Assembly (NCBI GenBank): GCA_964058845.1
Contig: CAXKVR010000093.1
Span: forward strand, 558,001-622,000
DNA length: 64,000 nt
Source: Carex sylvatica
Taxonomy: Eukaryota > Streptophyta > Magnoliopsida > Poales > Cyperaceae
Direction: 5' to 3'
The stretch's first letter is position 1. Every line of letters starts with the position of its first letter. Both the position numbers and the translations under genes were made by a program. The notes below the pieces were generated by a model, which worked only from the letters and a program-made list of their open reading frames with translations, was not told the DNA's origin and did no database searches. Shown here piece after piece: positions 34,800 to 45,970 of the stretch.

Positions 34800-35480
34800 T
34801 TTTTTTTTTCTATACCGCGCTATGAGTTCGTCTTTGAAAGAATTGGGGCATGTACTGTACGTATTATTTTGATCCTTTGTTCATTTCGTCATTAGAGTTC
34901 GTCTCTGAGTTACAACTTGATGCGAAGCACATCATCGGAGATTTTATGGATTTGGTCAATGAAAAGAAAGAAAGAAAGCATCTCGAAGAAATTTAAGAAA
35001 TGAAATTCGTACTTTTATAAACTTTTTTGCAGGCTCAACTGCATCTGATTTGAGGTTTTTCAGAGAGGGCACAAATCATGTAGCAAACAATGCGCTATGG
35101 CATGCTAAAAAACCGAATCGAATATACTGTTTCTTATTGAATTCCTACAAAATCAAAAATTTGGTGCGAATCTTTTCATATAATCAAATTTTTTTTGTCA
35201 TATGTTCATTACTTTAAAAAAAAAAAATTCTTAAAATAAAAAAAATCCCCATGTGAGGTGCCTCTTCTTCCTCATTGCAAAATTTCCATGATTTCCACGC
35301 CAAACTCAATTCATCCCTGCACCACCCACCGCTGAGTTGTGCCTTTTTTTTTAATCTTATCATGACTACCTCACGTTCTAATTAAAAATTGCTCCAAGAG
35401 GAATTTACAAGTAATTAAAAAAACCATATATTTCTCCGTGCTGAGTTCTTCGTCATGACTCCATTGATTGATCATATATT
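34800..35480. other. Intergenic, no gene seen
   Basis: No exon or RNA gene is recognised. Confidence 0.45.
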
Positions 35481-35492
35481 AAAGCACTTATA

Positions 35493-35613
35493 CGAAAGGA
35501 GAGATAACACAGTTGGCTAGAAAAATAATTCTGAAACTATTATTTATCAAAGGTCGAGAGTTTGATTCTCCCTCGCAAATTGTAGCTTCTACGAAGATTT
35601 AAGAAAAAAAAAA
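35493..35613 (+). mobile_element. tRNA-derived SINE, 121 bp
   Basis: It starts with a tRNA-like stretch. An A-box-like ATAACACAGTTGG (about 35504) and a B-box-like GAGAGTTTGATTCTC (about 35560) are separated by about 55 bp, matching RNA polymerase III internal promoters. It ends in an A-tail (about 35603-35613) and is flanked by the direct repeat CACTTATA (35485-35492 and 35614-35621). A tRNA-like head, short body, A-tail and target duplication together define a SINE. The tRNA-like part does not fold into a complete tRNA. Confidence 0.8.
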
Positions 35614-35836
35614 CACTTATATTACCTTATTTAGATTGATCAAAGGAAAACAAGACGAACAGCTAGCTTACAGAAAATTAAAATTTCAGCATTTTAGTTT
35701 AATAATACAACGGGAAACTAACTAACAAGATGTTTTGTAACTAGAAATTTGAATCATTTGTTTGTACTGTAGTCATGCAAATACATGATTTACACAGTTA
35801 GAAAGAAATAATTAAATACCATATTTGCAGAAGTCA

Positions 35837-35971
35837 ATAAAACATATATTATTCTATTTTTGTGCTCAATAATATGTAATCATGTTCGTCTGAAACATAA
35901 AACATATATTATTCTATTTTTGTGCTCAATAATATGTAATCATGTTCGTCTGAAACATAAAACATATATCA
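35837..35971. repeat. 60-bp tandem repeat, about 2.2 copies
   Basis: The unit starting TAAAACATATATTATTC is repeated exactly at 35837 and 35897, with a third partial unit from 35957. Confidence 0.95.
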
Positions 35972-36322
35972 TTTTAAAATTCAATTTTTTTTTTTAAAAT
36001 ACAACTCACTGCTATGATTAAGGTGCTAAGTCAAAGCCCAAATTTAACTAATTTTATAATTGGAACATTCTTCGGTTCTTGTTGTTAGCGTCTAGCAAGT
36101 GCTTTACCATAACGGTTCGCCTCCGAGTTGTCATCTAATAAGAATCATAATTGGCACCAGAAATTTACCACAGAGAGATTGAATTTAATTAAAAAAAAAA
36201 AATTAGATGCTTATTAAAATATTGATGCCAAATTCTATTGCTGTTAATGCCTAGTACGTACTGCCCTACAAAACAAATACATTAAATAACTAAGAAGTCT
36301 TCTCCACTTCCCTACTGGCATG

Positions 36323-36330
36323 TATATATT
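36323..36330 (+). promoter_or_regulatory. TATA-like box of the GT61 gene
   Basis: GTATATATTTG lies about 75 bp upstream of the ATG at 36402, so transcription would start near 36350-36360. It is positional evidence only, and TA-rich words are common here. Confidence 0.4.
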
Positions 36331-36401
36331 TGATAAAATTATATAGGAACAGCTACATTATGATCACATTTGTCTAACCAAGATAACCAACAAAGAGCTA
36401 T

Positions 36402-39400
36402 ATGGCCAAAGTGTCTAAATTCCTTGCTCTCGTTGTTTTTCTTCTCATTCCATTGATCTATGACTTCATGCTTTGCTTCGATGCCGCCTCCATACGCTCA
36501 TGTACGCCATATTTTGCTCATAGAAGTATATGTATCAATTATTGGAAATATATATTGTGATGCATTTTGTTAAATGCAGGGGATCTTCAATTGCGAGGAT
36601 CCAAGAGAAATCATGCTGTCGGTATCAAACAATCAATGAAGCAAGATGATCAGAGATTACTAAGCAAAGAGAATGTTGAGGCTGAGAACATCAGGTTAAA
36701 ACTACAACAACTACTAAGAGGTTGTTATTTTAAGTATTTATTATCCTTAAATAATTAAGATGTAGATTATCATAAAATGCAATATATCATTCAATTTACT
36801 TGGTATACTGCATTATTTTTGGAAAGATAGGAAACGATTAATGCTCCTTTATTTAACTTTGTGGTCCAAAATTAATCACTCATCCAAAAATTTCAAATTA
36901 AGTGAGTTTTTACCTATATAAAAAGTAGAAACTATTTCTAAAACAATATAAAATTTGGTCAGCAATTATATTTTCATATAAATATTTTGTTGAACATTTA
37001 GATCAACTGTTTAGATTTTAAAAATTGAAATATGAGTCCATAACACGGACTTATATCTAATATGAATAATACCATAACACGGACTTAACAATATTGAAGA
37101 AGTCGATTATCATTAAATGCAATATATGATACGATTTACTTAGTATAATTCTTCTCTTTCTCCGGAAAAAATATGATAAAAGATAATACCCAAATAATTT
37201 GTATAGTCAGTACTCACCCCCGACATTTTTAAAAATACCCAAAAAAAAAAACAAATTATTAAAAATAACAGGGTTGGAGCCGAATTTTTAAAAATGCCCT
37301 GACTGCCCCATTTTTTGGCGGTCCGAGATTTTTTTTTTTTTTTTTTTTAAATTTTTTTTTTTTAAATTTTTTTTTTTTTTTTTTTACAAATCTGGTTAAC
37401 ATAGCAAAACATCTTCAAAAATAGTGAAAATTGACCGACATGCAGTTTTGATATCGTCGAAAATGACTGTGAAGTTTCATACAAAATATCCGAACAGGTA
37501 TTGAGATATCGGCTCTCAAAAATTGCCCGAACTGCTGAATATTTCATTCTGAGCCCAACTTTGCACATCTGGTTAACATAGCAAAACACCTTCAAAAATC
37601 GTAAAAATTGACCGACATGCAGTCTTGACATCGTCGAAAAGGACTGTGAAGTTTCATACAAAATCTCCGAACAGGTATTGAGATATCGGCTCTAAAAAAT
37701 TGCCCGAACTGTTGAATATTTCATTATGAGCCCAAATTTGCACATCTGGTTAACATAGCAAAACACCTTCAAAAATCGTGAAAATTGACCGACATGCAGT
37801 CTTGACCTCATAGAATAGGAATGTGAAGTTTCATACAAAATCTCCGAATAGGTCTTGAGATATCGGCTCTCAAAAATTATCACTACTGCTGAAACTTCAC
37901 ATTCCTGTTGGAGATTTTTGAGAGCCGATATCTCACGACCTGTTCGGAGATTTTGTATGAAACTTCACATTCTTGTTCTATGATGTCAAGACTGCATGTG
38001 GGTCAATTTTTACGATTTTTGAAAGTGTTTTGCTATGTTAACCAGATGTGCAAATTTGGGCTCATAATGAAATATTCAGCAGTTCGGGCAATTTTTGAGA
38101 GCCGATATCTTAATACCTGTTCGGAGATTTTGTATGAAACTTCACAGTCCTTTTCGACGATGTCAAGACTGCATGTCGGTCAATTTTCATGATTTTTGAA
38201 GGTGTTTTGCTGTGTTAACCAGATGTACAAATTTGGGCTCAGAATGAAATATTCAGCAGTTCGGGCAATTTTTTAGAGCCGATATCGCAATACCTGTTCG
38301 GAGATTTTGTATGAAACTTCACAGTCATTTTCGACGATGTCAAGACTGCATGTCGGTCAATTTTCATGATTTTTGAAGGTGTTTTGCTGTGTTAACCAGA
38401 TGTGCAAATTTGGGCTCATAATGAAATATTCAGCAGTTCGGGCAATTTTTTAGAGCCGATATCGCAATACCTGTTCGGAGATTTTGTATGAAACTTCACA
38501 GTCCTTTTCGACGATGTCAAGACTGCATGTCGGTCAATTTTCATGATTTTTGAAGGTGTTTTGCTGTGTTAACCAGATGTGCAAATTTGGGCTCAGAATG
38601 AAATATTCAGCAGTTCGGGCAATTTTTTAGAGCCGATATCGCAATACCTGTTCGGAGATTTTGTATGAAACTTCACAGTCATTTTCGACGATGTCAAGAC
38701 TGCATGTCGGTCAATTTTTATGATTTTTGAAGGTATTTTGTTATGTTAACCAGATGTGCAAATTTGGGCTCAGAATAAAATATTCAGCAGTTCGGGCAAT
38801 TTTTTAGAGCCGATATGTCAATACCTGTTCGGATATTTTGTATGAAACTTCGCAGTCATTTTTGACGATATCAAAACTGCATGTCGGTCAATTTTCACGA
38901 TTTTTGAAGATGTTTTGCTATGTTAACCAGATTTGTAAAAAAAAAAAAAAAAAAAAATTTTAAAAAAAAAAAATTTTAAAAAAAAAAAAAAAAAAAAAAT
39001 TTCTCTGACCGCCGAATTTCTGGGCGGTCCGGAAAAAAAATTAAAAAAAAAAAAAAAAAAAAAATCTCGGACCGCCGAAAAATGGGGCGGTTAGGAATTA
39101 AAATTCCTAACCGCCAATAAATGGGGCGGTCAGGGCATTTTTAAAAATTCGGCTCCAACCCTGTTATTTTTAATAATTTGTTTTTTTTTTTGGGTATTTT
39201 TAAAAATGTCGGTACTCACCCGGTCACCCCTCTTTTATTGAACAAATTGAAATTTAAAAAATTAACAGGGAAAAGTCAAGAAGACCTCCTTAAGAATGGC
39301 ATTGGTTGCATTTCGACGACAAATTCTGACATGTGTGTCACTACATCGGCCGTAGCCATCCGCATTACTACATCTAACATTACCGACATATACCTAACCG

Positions 39401-40464
39401 GCGGTCAAAGGCTTCCGGCAGACAAAAGAAACATTAGCATTCTCCCGTACCCGAGAAAAAGAGACGCATCTGCGATGAAACACACCACCCCAGTTAACTT
39501 CCTTCAGGCCATCTCTACTACACCGCTGGCAGCCTGTGACATCAGTCATGCGCTCCCGGCCATCACCTTCTCCGCTGGTGGATATGCTGGCAACTTCTTT
39601 CATGACATCAGCGATCTCCTCATCCCGCTATTTATCACTTCCAGCATTCTCCGGCCCAATGTACACCTCATCATAACCAATTACCAGTCGCGGTGGGCCA
39701 AGAAGTACCAGCGCATAGTCTCTGCTATCTCCTTCTATGACATCATATCTGCCCCGAGTAATGATGTCGCAGGAAAGGTTCATTGTTTTCCAGGGGCCGT
39801 TGTGGGGCTCGCTTATCACGGCCATCTGGCGTGCAACAAGACTGAAGCACCCGGAAACCTCACTACGATTGACTTTCTCCGTTTTCTTCATAGTTTGTTA
39901 TTTAATAAAACAAATGACACGGCAAAAACAGTAGCAACTCAAAAGAATCAACCTCTAATGGTACTAATGTCGAGGCGTAAGTCTAGAATGTTAATCGATG
40001 AAGAGGAAGTAATCAACCTTGCTAAAGAAGTTGGTTTCCAAGTCGAGGTTGCCACACCAAAGGAAATGTCAAATCTGCAGTCGTTCGCTGAGCTGGTGAA
40101 CCGGTGCCATGTTCTTTTGGGTGTACATGGTGCAGGGATGACAAACATGATATTCTTGCGACCCGGCGCAGTGCTGGTTCAAGTGATCCCATGGGGCTTG
40201 GATTGGGTCGCAAATGCATATTACCATTTGCCAGTTGAGGCAATGGGGCTGAAGTATGTTGAGTACAAGATAAACGTAGAGGAAACCACGCTTCTTGAGA
40301 AGTACCCGATTGACGACCAAGTTATCACGGACCCACATTCGATATACAAGCTGAAAGGTTACAACGTGAGCAAGCGTATCTATATCAAAGGGCAAAATGT
40401 GCGTCTCAACTTGACGAGGTTTAGGCCTACGCTTGAGACAGCCATGCGACTCTCTAGTTTTTAA
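36402..40464 (+). CDS. GT61-family Golgi glycosyltransferase, three exons
   Basis: Exons are 36402-36501, 36580-36720 and 39269-40464; the stop is TAA at 40462-40464. The junctions keep phase (T|GG gives Trp, G|GG gives Gly) and use GT-AG borders, giving 478 residues, normal for the family. Residues 7-24 (FLALVVFLLIPLIYDFML) form a type II signal anchor. A charged stem follows, then the DUF563/GT61 catalytic domain from about residue 90 to the end, with HALPAITFSAGGYAGNFFHD, a VHGAGMTNM motif (H367, G368, A369, G370) and a C-terminal RLNLTRFR. Plant GT61 enzymes add xylose, arabinose or related sugars to xylan, mucilage or N-glycans in the Golgi; the exact acceptor cannot be told. An ORF that starts at TTG 39178 is only exon 3 read back into the intron. 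Intron 2 (36721-39268) contains a 1,993-bp fold-back element. A truncated duplicate lies at 19143-19934. Confidence 0.85.
37220..39212. mobile_element. Fold-back Mutator-like element of 177-bp repeats in the GT61 intron
   Basis: A perfect 9-bp target duplication, TACTCACCC (37211-37219 and 39213-39221), bounds 1,993 bp. The terminal inverted repeat begins CCGACATTTTTAAAAATAC at the left and is perfectly inverted at the right. Inside each end lie GGCGGTC words and A/T homopolymers. The left arm then holds three and the right arm six copies, in opposite orientation, of a 177-bp unit (anchor TTAACCAGATGTGCAAATTT at 38038, 38215, 38392, 38569, 38746 and 38923; inverse at 37394, 37571 and 37748). 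177 is 59 codons, so long frames appear (37362-37661, 37908-38192) but they read the same repeat on both strands and are not genes. The 9-bp duplication suggests the Mutator superfamily. Confidence 0.85.
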
Positions 40465-41483
40465 TCAGAATAGGATGCAAAGATAGGTACCAATTTTACC
40501 TGCTTCAAGCAGAAAGATTGTGGTGAAAAAACCTTCTCCACGGCAACTTGGATGGGACCCACATGCTACCTTTTAAAGCTTGTGGTGAAAAAATATACGG
40601 TTTTGATTCTGGTATTGGGAATTTTGATTAGCATATTTGCAATTATTTTTAGATTGGTTGATCGATGAAGATCAAGGGTTTCATTTAGTTCATACATAAT
40701 AAATTTTCTTCATGTTTTCTCCCTTTGTTTGTTGTAAATGTAGTTTATTAACTCTTAGTCAGGTCAAAGAAAAAAGAAACAATTAAAATAGTCACTAGAG
40801 GGTATAAATATAATTACTCTTTGTAGTGGATTGAAAGCCTCTTTCTTTTGTTAATGTTGTTACTTGTTGGTGATGTAACATTGACATGAAAGAGATAAAG
40901 ATAGTTGTCTGCTTGTTGCCATTAGTGAAAAAAAATGATCTAGAAACTTAATTTGCATTTGTTTCTTAATTAGCATATATCTTATAATTTGTGATCTTAG
41001 AATTCGTTTCTGTACAAGTTATATATATAGGTTCTTATGTTGTTTTAATTTGTGAAATTGAGTTATTCACTCTACTATATATGTCATTTGTGAATATTTT
41101 TATTTTCTTAAGATTTTCGGTGTCGGATCTTCTGTGAAGCCCATATGTAGTCAATCGTGCTGTGAATCATTTTCACCAAAGTAACGGGTCAAAATTTCAT
41201 TTGCTTTGTTTTCACTGCATTTCTATTCATCATCCGATCAGAATCCATGTCAATCTGGTCGAAGTTGAAAAATTTTAAGAGATCTTTAATATTCGCGCAG
41301 ATTATAATCAAGTTTCGAATCCAAACTCGCAGTTTGAGTTGGGGAATCCGAACCATTCCACCGTGGATCACGTGTGATGAAATAGAAAAAGCGCTTCGCG
41401 TGCCAACCTCACGCCTTTCTAGGTCCCGCGTCACCAGTGTCTTCTAATGAGAATTAATGAAGCACGTGTGCTAGCAGCTAGTG

Positions 41484-42197
41484 TTTGGATTACGGGCACG
41501 GGCATATCCGGGGACTGGTACGGGTAGGCACGGATACAGACACGAACACGGTAGGTATACGGATACTACAGGTCGGACATCACGGGTTTTTTTTTTCAAA
41601 ATTCTTGTCTTGTCCGTTTTATACTCGTGCCGGTTGTACCCGCGGGGAGCATGAGGTTCGGGTAGGGAGGTGGTCCAGTCCGGTCCAGTTTTTTGTTTTT
41701 GTTTTTTTACTGTACGAATATTATTACGTGTTTATTATTACATATTTATTTCTTTACACGTGTTTATAATTTATTTATATCTCGCAATTTTTAGTTTACA
41801 TTTTAAATTGATAATATATTTTTTAAACGTTTATTTTAAATTGATAATATATTTTTTAAACATTCATTTATTTTTAATAAGTTAAATAAAATATAAATAA
41901 AAAATATATTAAAACAATAGAGGGGGAAATTTGAAATTTTTTGAAATTTTAAATATAAATGGGTACGGGTACACGGGTATAGGGTACACGGGTACAAGGG
42001 CACAGGTTCACGGGTACTGGTAAACGGGTACTACGGTCTGGGTATGTCCGGATATGTCCGGGTATTTTACCGAAAAACTAGGTCTGGCCCGTTTAATGCC
42101 CTTACCCGTGTACCCGTTTACCTGTCCTATATCCGGACTCGGGCACGAATACTCCGGACTTAGGACACGGACGTACCGGACACGGACTGCCCTAGGC
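41484..42197. mobile_element. Non-autonomous hAT-like element, second copy
   Basis: Counterpart of 20945-21612. Its GC-rich ends differ from the first copy mainly by transitions at CG and CNG sites (for example GGGCACGGGCACGGCGGG against AGACACGAACACGGTAGG), while the neighbouring AT-rich sequence is almost unchanged. Confidence 0.6.
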
Positions 42198-43360
42198 GGG
42201 TTTTGTTAACACTCTACTAGCAGCAACGTTAGTGGAGTCAATTTCACTTAGCAGTTGGATAATAGCGGTTTTCATGCTAACAGGCTAACAACACAAAAAT
42301 CATTCAATTAACTACACAGCCTTCATAAATAGACGGAAAAATGTTGATTTCAATCAGTCTTTTCGTGATTGATAAGCTTGACAGTTTTCAAAATTGTAAA
42401 ATTCAATTGATACATGTATTGAACATGCATATCTTCTATTACAAACCTCTATTAGAGTTAAAAAAATTCAAGTTATTTCTCTAATAGCCAATAGTAAAAT
42501 GAGTCCAATATTGACATACCAATATTGTTTATTTCATCAAATAGTTTTTATAAATATTACAATGATATTTATTCAAGTTGCCGTATGTAGCGCACAGTTT
42601 GTATATATATTATTGCTTTCCTATATTTTGTAAAATTGGCTAAAAAAGTTTTCGAAATTAGTTTAGTTATCTATAAGTTCATCATTTTCTATGTTACTGA
42701 ATCGTTTAAAATTTTCCCTTTGATGTATTACCAAAAATATTTAATAATAGAAAATATTGCGAAAATTTTATAGCTTCTTTCAGACTTCTATATCAGTTTT
42801 TTAAATCATCCAAATATACGTATTTTGTTGTATTAATGCTATTTATCATTGTTTTTTGTTTGATGCATCGTTTAAGTATAATACAATTACTTAAAAAATT
42901 TACTTTTCAGTTTCGATACATGAATGTTCAGTCAAAACAATCGATCTGAACTACTGAGCATGATATAGTTCGGCTAATGTCATCACGTTATTATTTCAGT
43001 CTAAGTTATAACGAGTCATTTTTTATGATTTCAAAGTCCAAACAGTCAATGTGAATTGCTGAGCATGATCTCCAAATTAAAATGTGCTTGGAGACCAAAT
43101 TTTATATTTTTTTAGAATTTTTGTACTATTTTTTTAAATAGATGCAAAATCACTGTTTTTAGATAATTGTAGACCATTCAAACGAATATTTTTGTAACTA
43201 TCTAAATTTTTTTCTTAAAAATATAAAGTTTGGTCCTCTAAGTACATTTTAATATAGACATGTTGTTATAACTATGTAAGTTGAAAATTTGAAATTATAA
43301 CATTATGAATATGTTAAAGAATTGAATAGGTTAAAAAACATAGCCAAAAGTATGTAATTT
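42198..43360. other. Intergenic part of the duplication
   Basis: Same content as 21620-22790: AT-rich, with a diverged MITE. No gene. Confidence 0.5.
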
Positions 43361-43365
43361 TAGTA

Positions 43366-45870
43366 CACTACTATAAATTTTTTTTTTATATCGGTTAGAA
43401 TCGCGTTTTGCCATTGGATTCTGGTCCGATACATATCGTCCCGATAGAAAATATACACACATACGCTATTGGCTCAAACCGATGGTATTAATTAATATAC
43501 CATCGGCAGTGCACGTTCGGCCATCGGTTTGGCGAACTCATCACCATCGCTTTCGTTTCGCCACCGACGTCATGTGATTAACGCTGTCTATTGAATTTCA
43601 ATAGCCGATTGCAATAGTGTCTTGCATCATCTGTTTTGTTTGTGTTGGCGTTGGCAAATCCCAGTTTTCTAGCGGGTCACTAATTCTTGGGCCGATGGTG
43701 ATGTATATGTAATTATTATTATTATTTATTATTAATTCTTGTATTATAGGCTAGCCTAGACATTTTTAAAACATATAATGCAATCAACAACATATAGGCA
43801 TCAACAACACATAAGCATCAGCAACATAGGCATTAACAACATATATTATACATATACAAGTCGTTCCCCTAGATAGAAAATACAAGAGTAGTTAAAATTA
43901 ACTTACAAGTTATAATTCAAATCATACAATATGTACAAGTTGTCTTCATCCTGCCCTCTAGCCTGCAGCCTTTGTTCTTCATCAAACTCGTTAAGTGCAG
44001 GAGTGACCAATATGTTAATTAAATAGGTACATCGCAGAGCCTCATCCGACGGTCCTCTCTTGGAATTATCTACATTTAAATTCACTACTAGTGGCTGAAA
44101 TTGGAACAAAATTTGAGTGCATACATTATTATTATTAATTAAGTAACAATGAATATTTTTCAAAAATTAAAACAAAATACGAATGATTGGCTTTACTACC
44201 TTTTGGAGATATTAATTGTAATTTTTGTCTTTTCCTCCAATATCACGTTGAAGTTTTTCATATCTGCCACTAACAAATAGAAAAACTGACAAGCATTACT
44301 AGTTTGTTATAATTTAGATGAACATATATGCCTTATGTTCAATGCCATTTCGGCTACCATTTTCAGAGAGAAGATCGATGTAGGTGAACATACGTACAAT
44401 AAGTAACATTGAATAGTTTTCTAAAATTGAAACAAAATACAAATGATTGCTTTACTACCTTCTGTAGATATTGCAGCATTGGTCATTTCCACCAATATCA
44501 CGTTGAAGTTCTCCATATTAGCCACTAACAAATAGAAAAATTAACAATAATTACCATATTCTATTATAATTTAGATGAATATACCTTCTGTTCAATGTCA
44601 TTCCGTGTGTCACATTCAAAGAGGAGATGTAGGTTTCGAATAGTATCAAAGCTCTCCATGATAGATGAAATATATAAGGGCTCCGATACTATTGGAAAAC
44701 ATAAATCACCACCCAAGGATTGAAGCTGTAAATCAACAAAGGACATTGGCTAAAAAAATAACCTAATTACCTCTGAAAGAACCAAAAAATTAACCTTTTG
44801 GAGATAAATTAATAAGTAAGAATGCAAAAATTGAAACATACAATTAGTAAGCATTAACCATATTCTGTTATAATTTAGATGAACAGACTTTTTGTTCAAT
44901 GTCATTCTGTGTGCCACATCCAGAGAGGAGATGTAGGTTCCGAATTATACCGTAGCTCTCCTTGATAGATGAAATATATATAGAAGATCTCCGGAATAAC
45001 AAGAAAACCTAAATCACCACCCAATTAAGGATTGAAGCTGTAAATCAACAAAAGAATTTGACTCAGATCGAAAATTCTAAGTCCTAAACAAATTGCAAAA
45101 CCATAACTCCTAAACTCATTTGATTCCTAAACTCTAGAAAAACTCTAACAAAAGACATTGGATCAGAAAATAACCCAACTCCTAAAAGAACCAAAAAATT
45201 AACCTAAAGCCACTAGAAAACCACTAGGAAAAACTACATTTAACCAAAAAACTTTAAGTTCAAAAAAAGAACAAGATATTGACCTAGGTATTTAATCTAG
45301 GTAAAAACTACTACAAACACTACATAAAACCCAAGATAAAAAAAAAACTAGATGGAGAATGATAGCGAGCAACCTTTGGATAAAAGAGAGAGCTCAGATG
45401 GTGAAAATGTTTCTAGTGAGAGAGGAAGTTTTGAAATTTGAAATTAGGATCGCCAGAAAGATGGAGACGACACACACAAAGTGATCCAATATTTATAAAA
45501 AAAATTCAGAAGACAGAACGACAACACATTATCGCTATCGGTTTAACCGATAGTGTACCTCGTTAACACAATAATCGTCATCGATTAACCGATATTGTAT
45601 GGAATTCGTATCCTCTTCATTAACTCAAAAGAGAATCTTTTGAGTTAATGAATATTGATCATTCCATGTGGGGCCAGACTAAATCCGCATTATTATTAAA
45701 GGGTTCCCTATATCATAAGCTGGGGCCAGATGGGCTCCATTTAAGATCAGACGAATGAGATTTATTAATTCAAGAGATTCCTTTTTGAGTTAATGCAAAG
45801 GATATGCATTCTAGTGTAAGTACCTTATTAAAACAATGATCGCTATCGGTGCATTCCGATGGTGATTCAA
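43366..45870. mobile_element. CACTA-type element, second copy
   Basis: Counterpart of 22796-25300 with the same CACTACTATAAAT start, CATCGG subterminal words and triplicated exon-like units (middle exon equivalent near 44585-44725, minus strand). The 60- and 86-codon minus-strand frames are identical to those of the first copy. Confidence 0.55.
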
Positions 45871-45970
45871 TTTCTGGAGAGGCGCGCCCTTCTGTGAGAG
45901 AAGGCTATACTGCAGAATTGGGCCTAAGGTACTTGACATTTTTATTGTACATCTTGTCCGTTCGTTCTTT

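Noticed and set aside
35493..35570. Functional tRNA gene
   Set aside because: A-box and B-box are present but arms do not pair into a full cloverleaf, and an A-tail with target duplications identifies a SINE.
37362..38192. Repeated frames YETSQSFSTMSRLHVGQF on both strands as genes
   Set aside because: They are translations of a 177-bp repeat (59 codons) within an inverted-repeat transposon.
37385..38940. CRISPR array or centromeric satellite
   Set aside because: Repeats are adjacent without unique spacers, occur in inverted blocks and are bounded by a target duplication in an intron.
39178..39268. TTG-initiated start for the GT61 protein
   Set aside because: The stretch is the end of intron 2 with the Mutator-like terminus; the ATG exon pair at 36402-36720 joins in phase and supplies a signal anchor.
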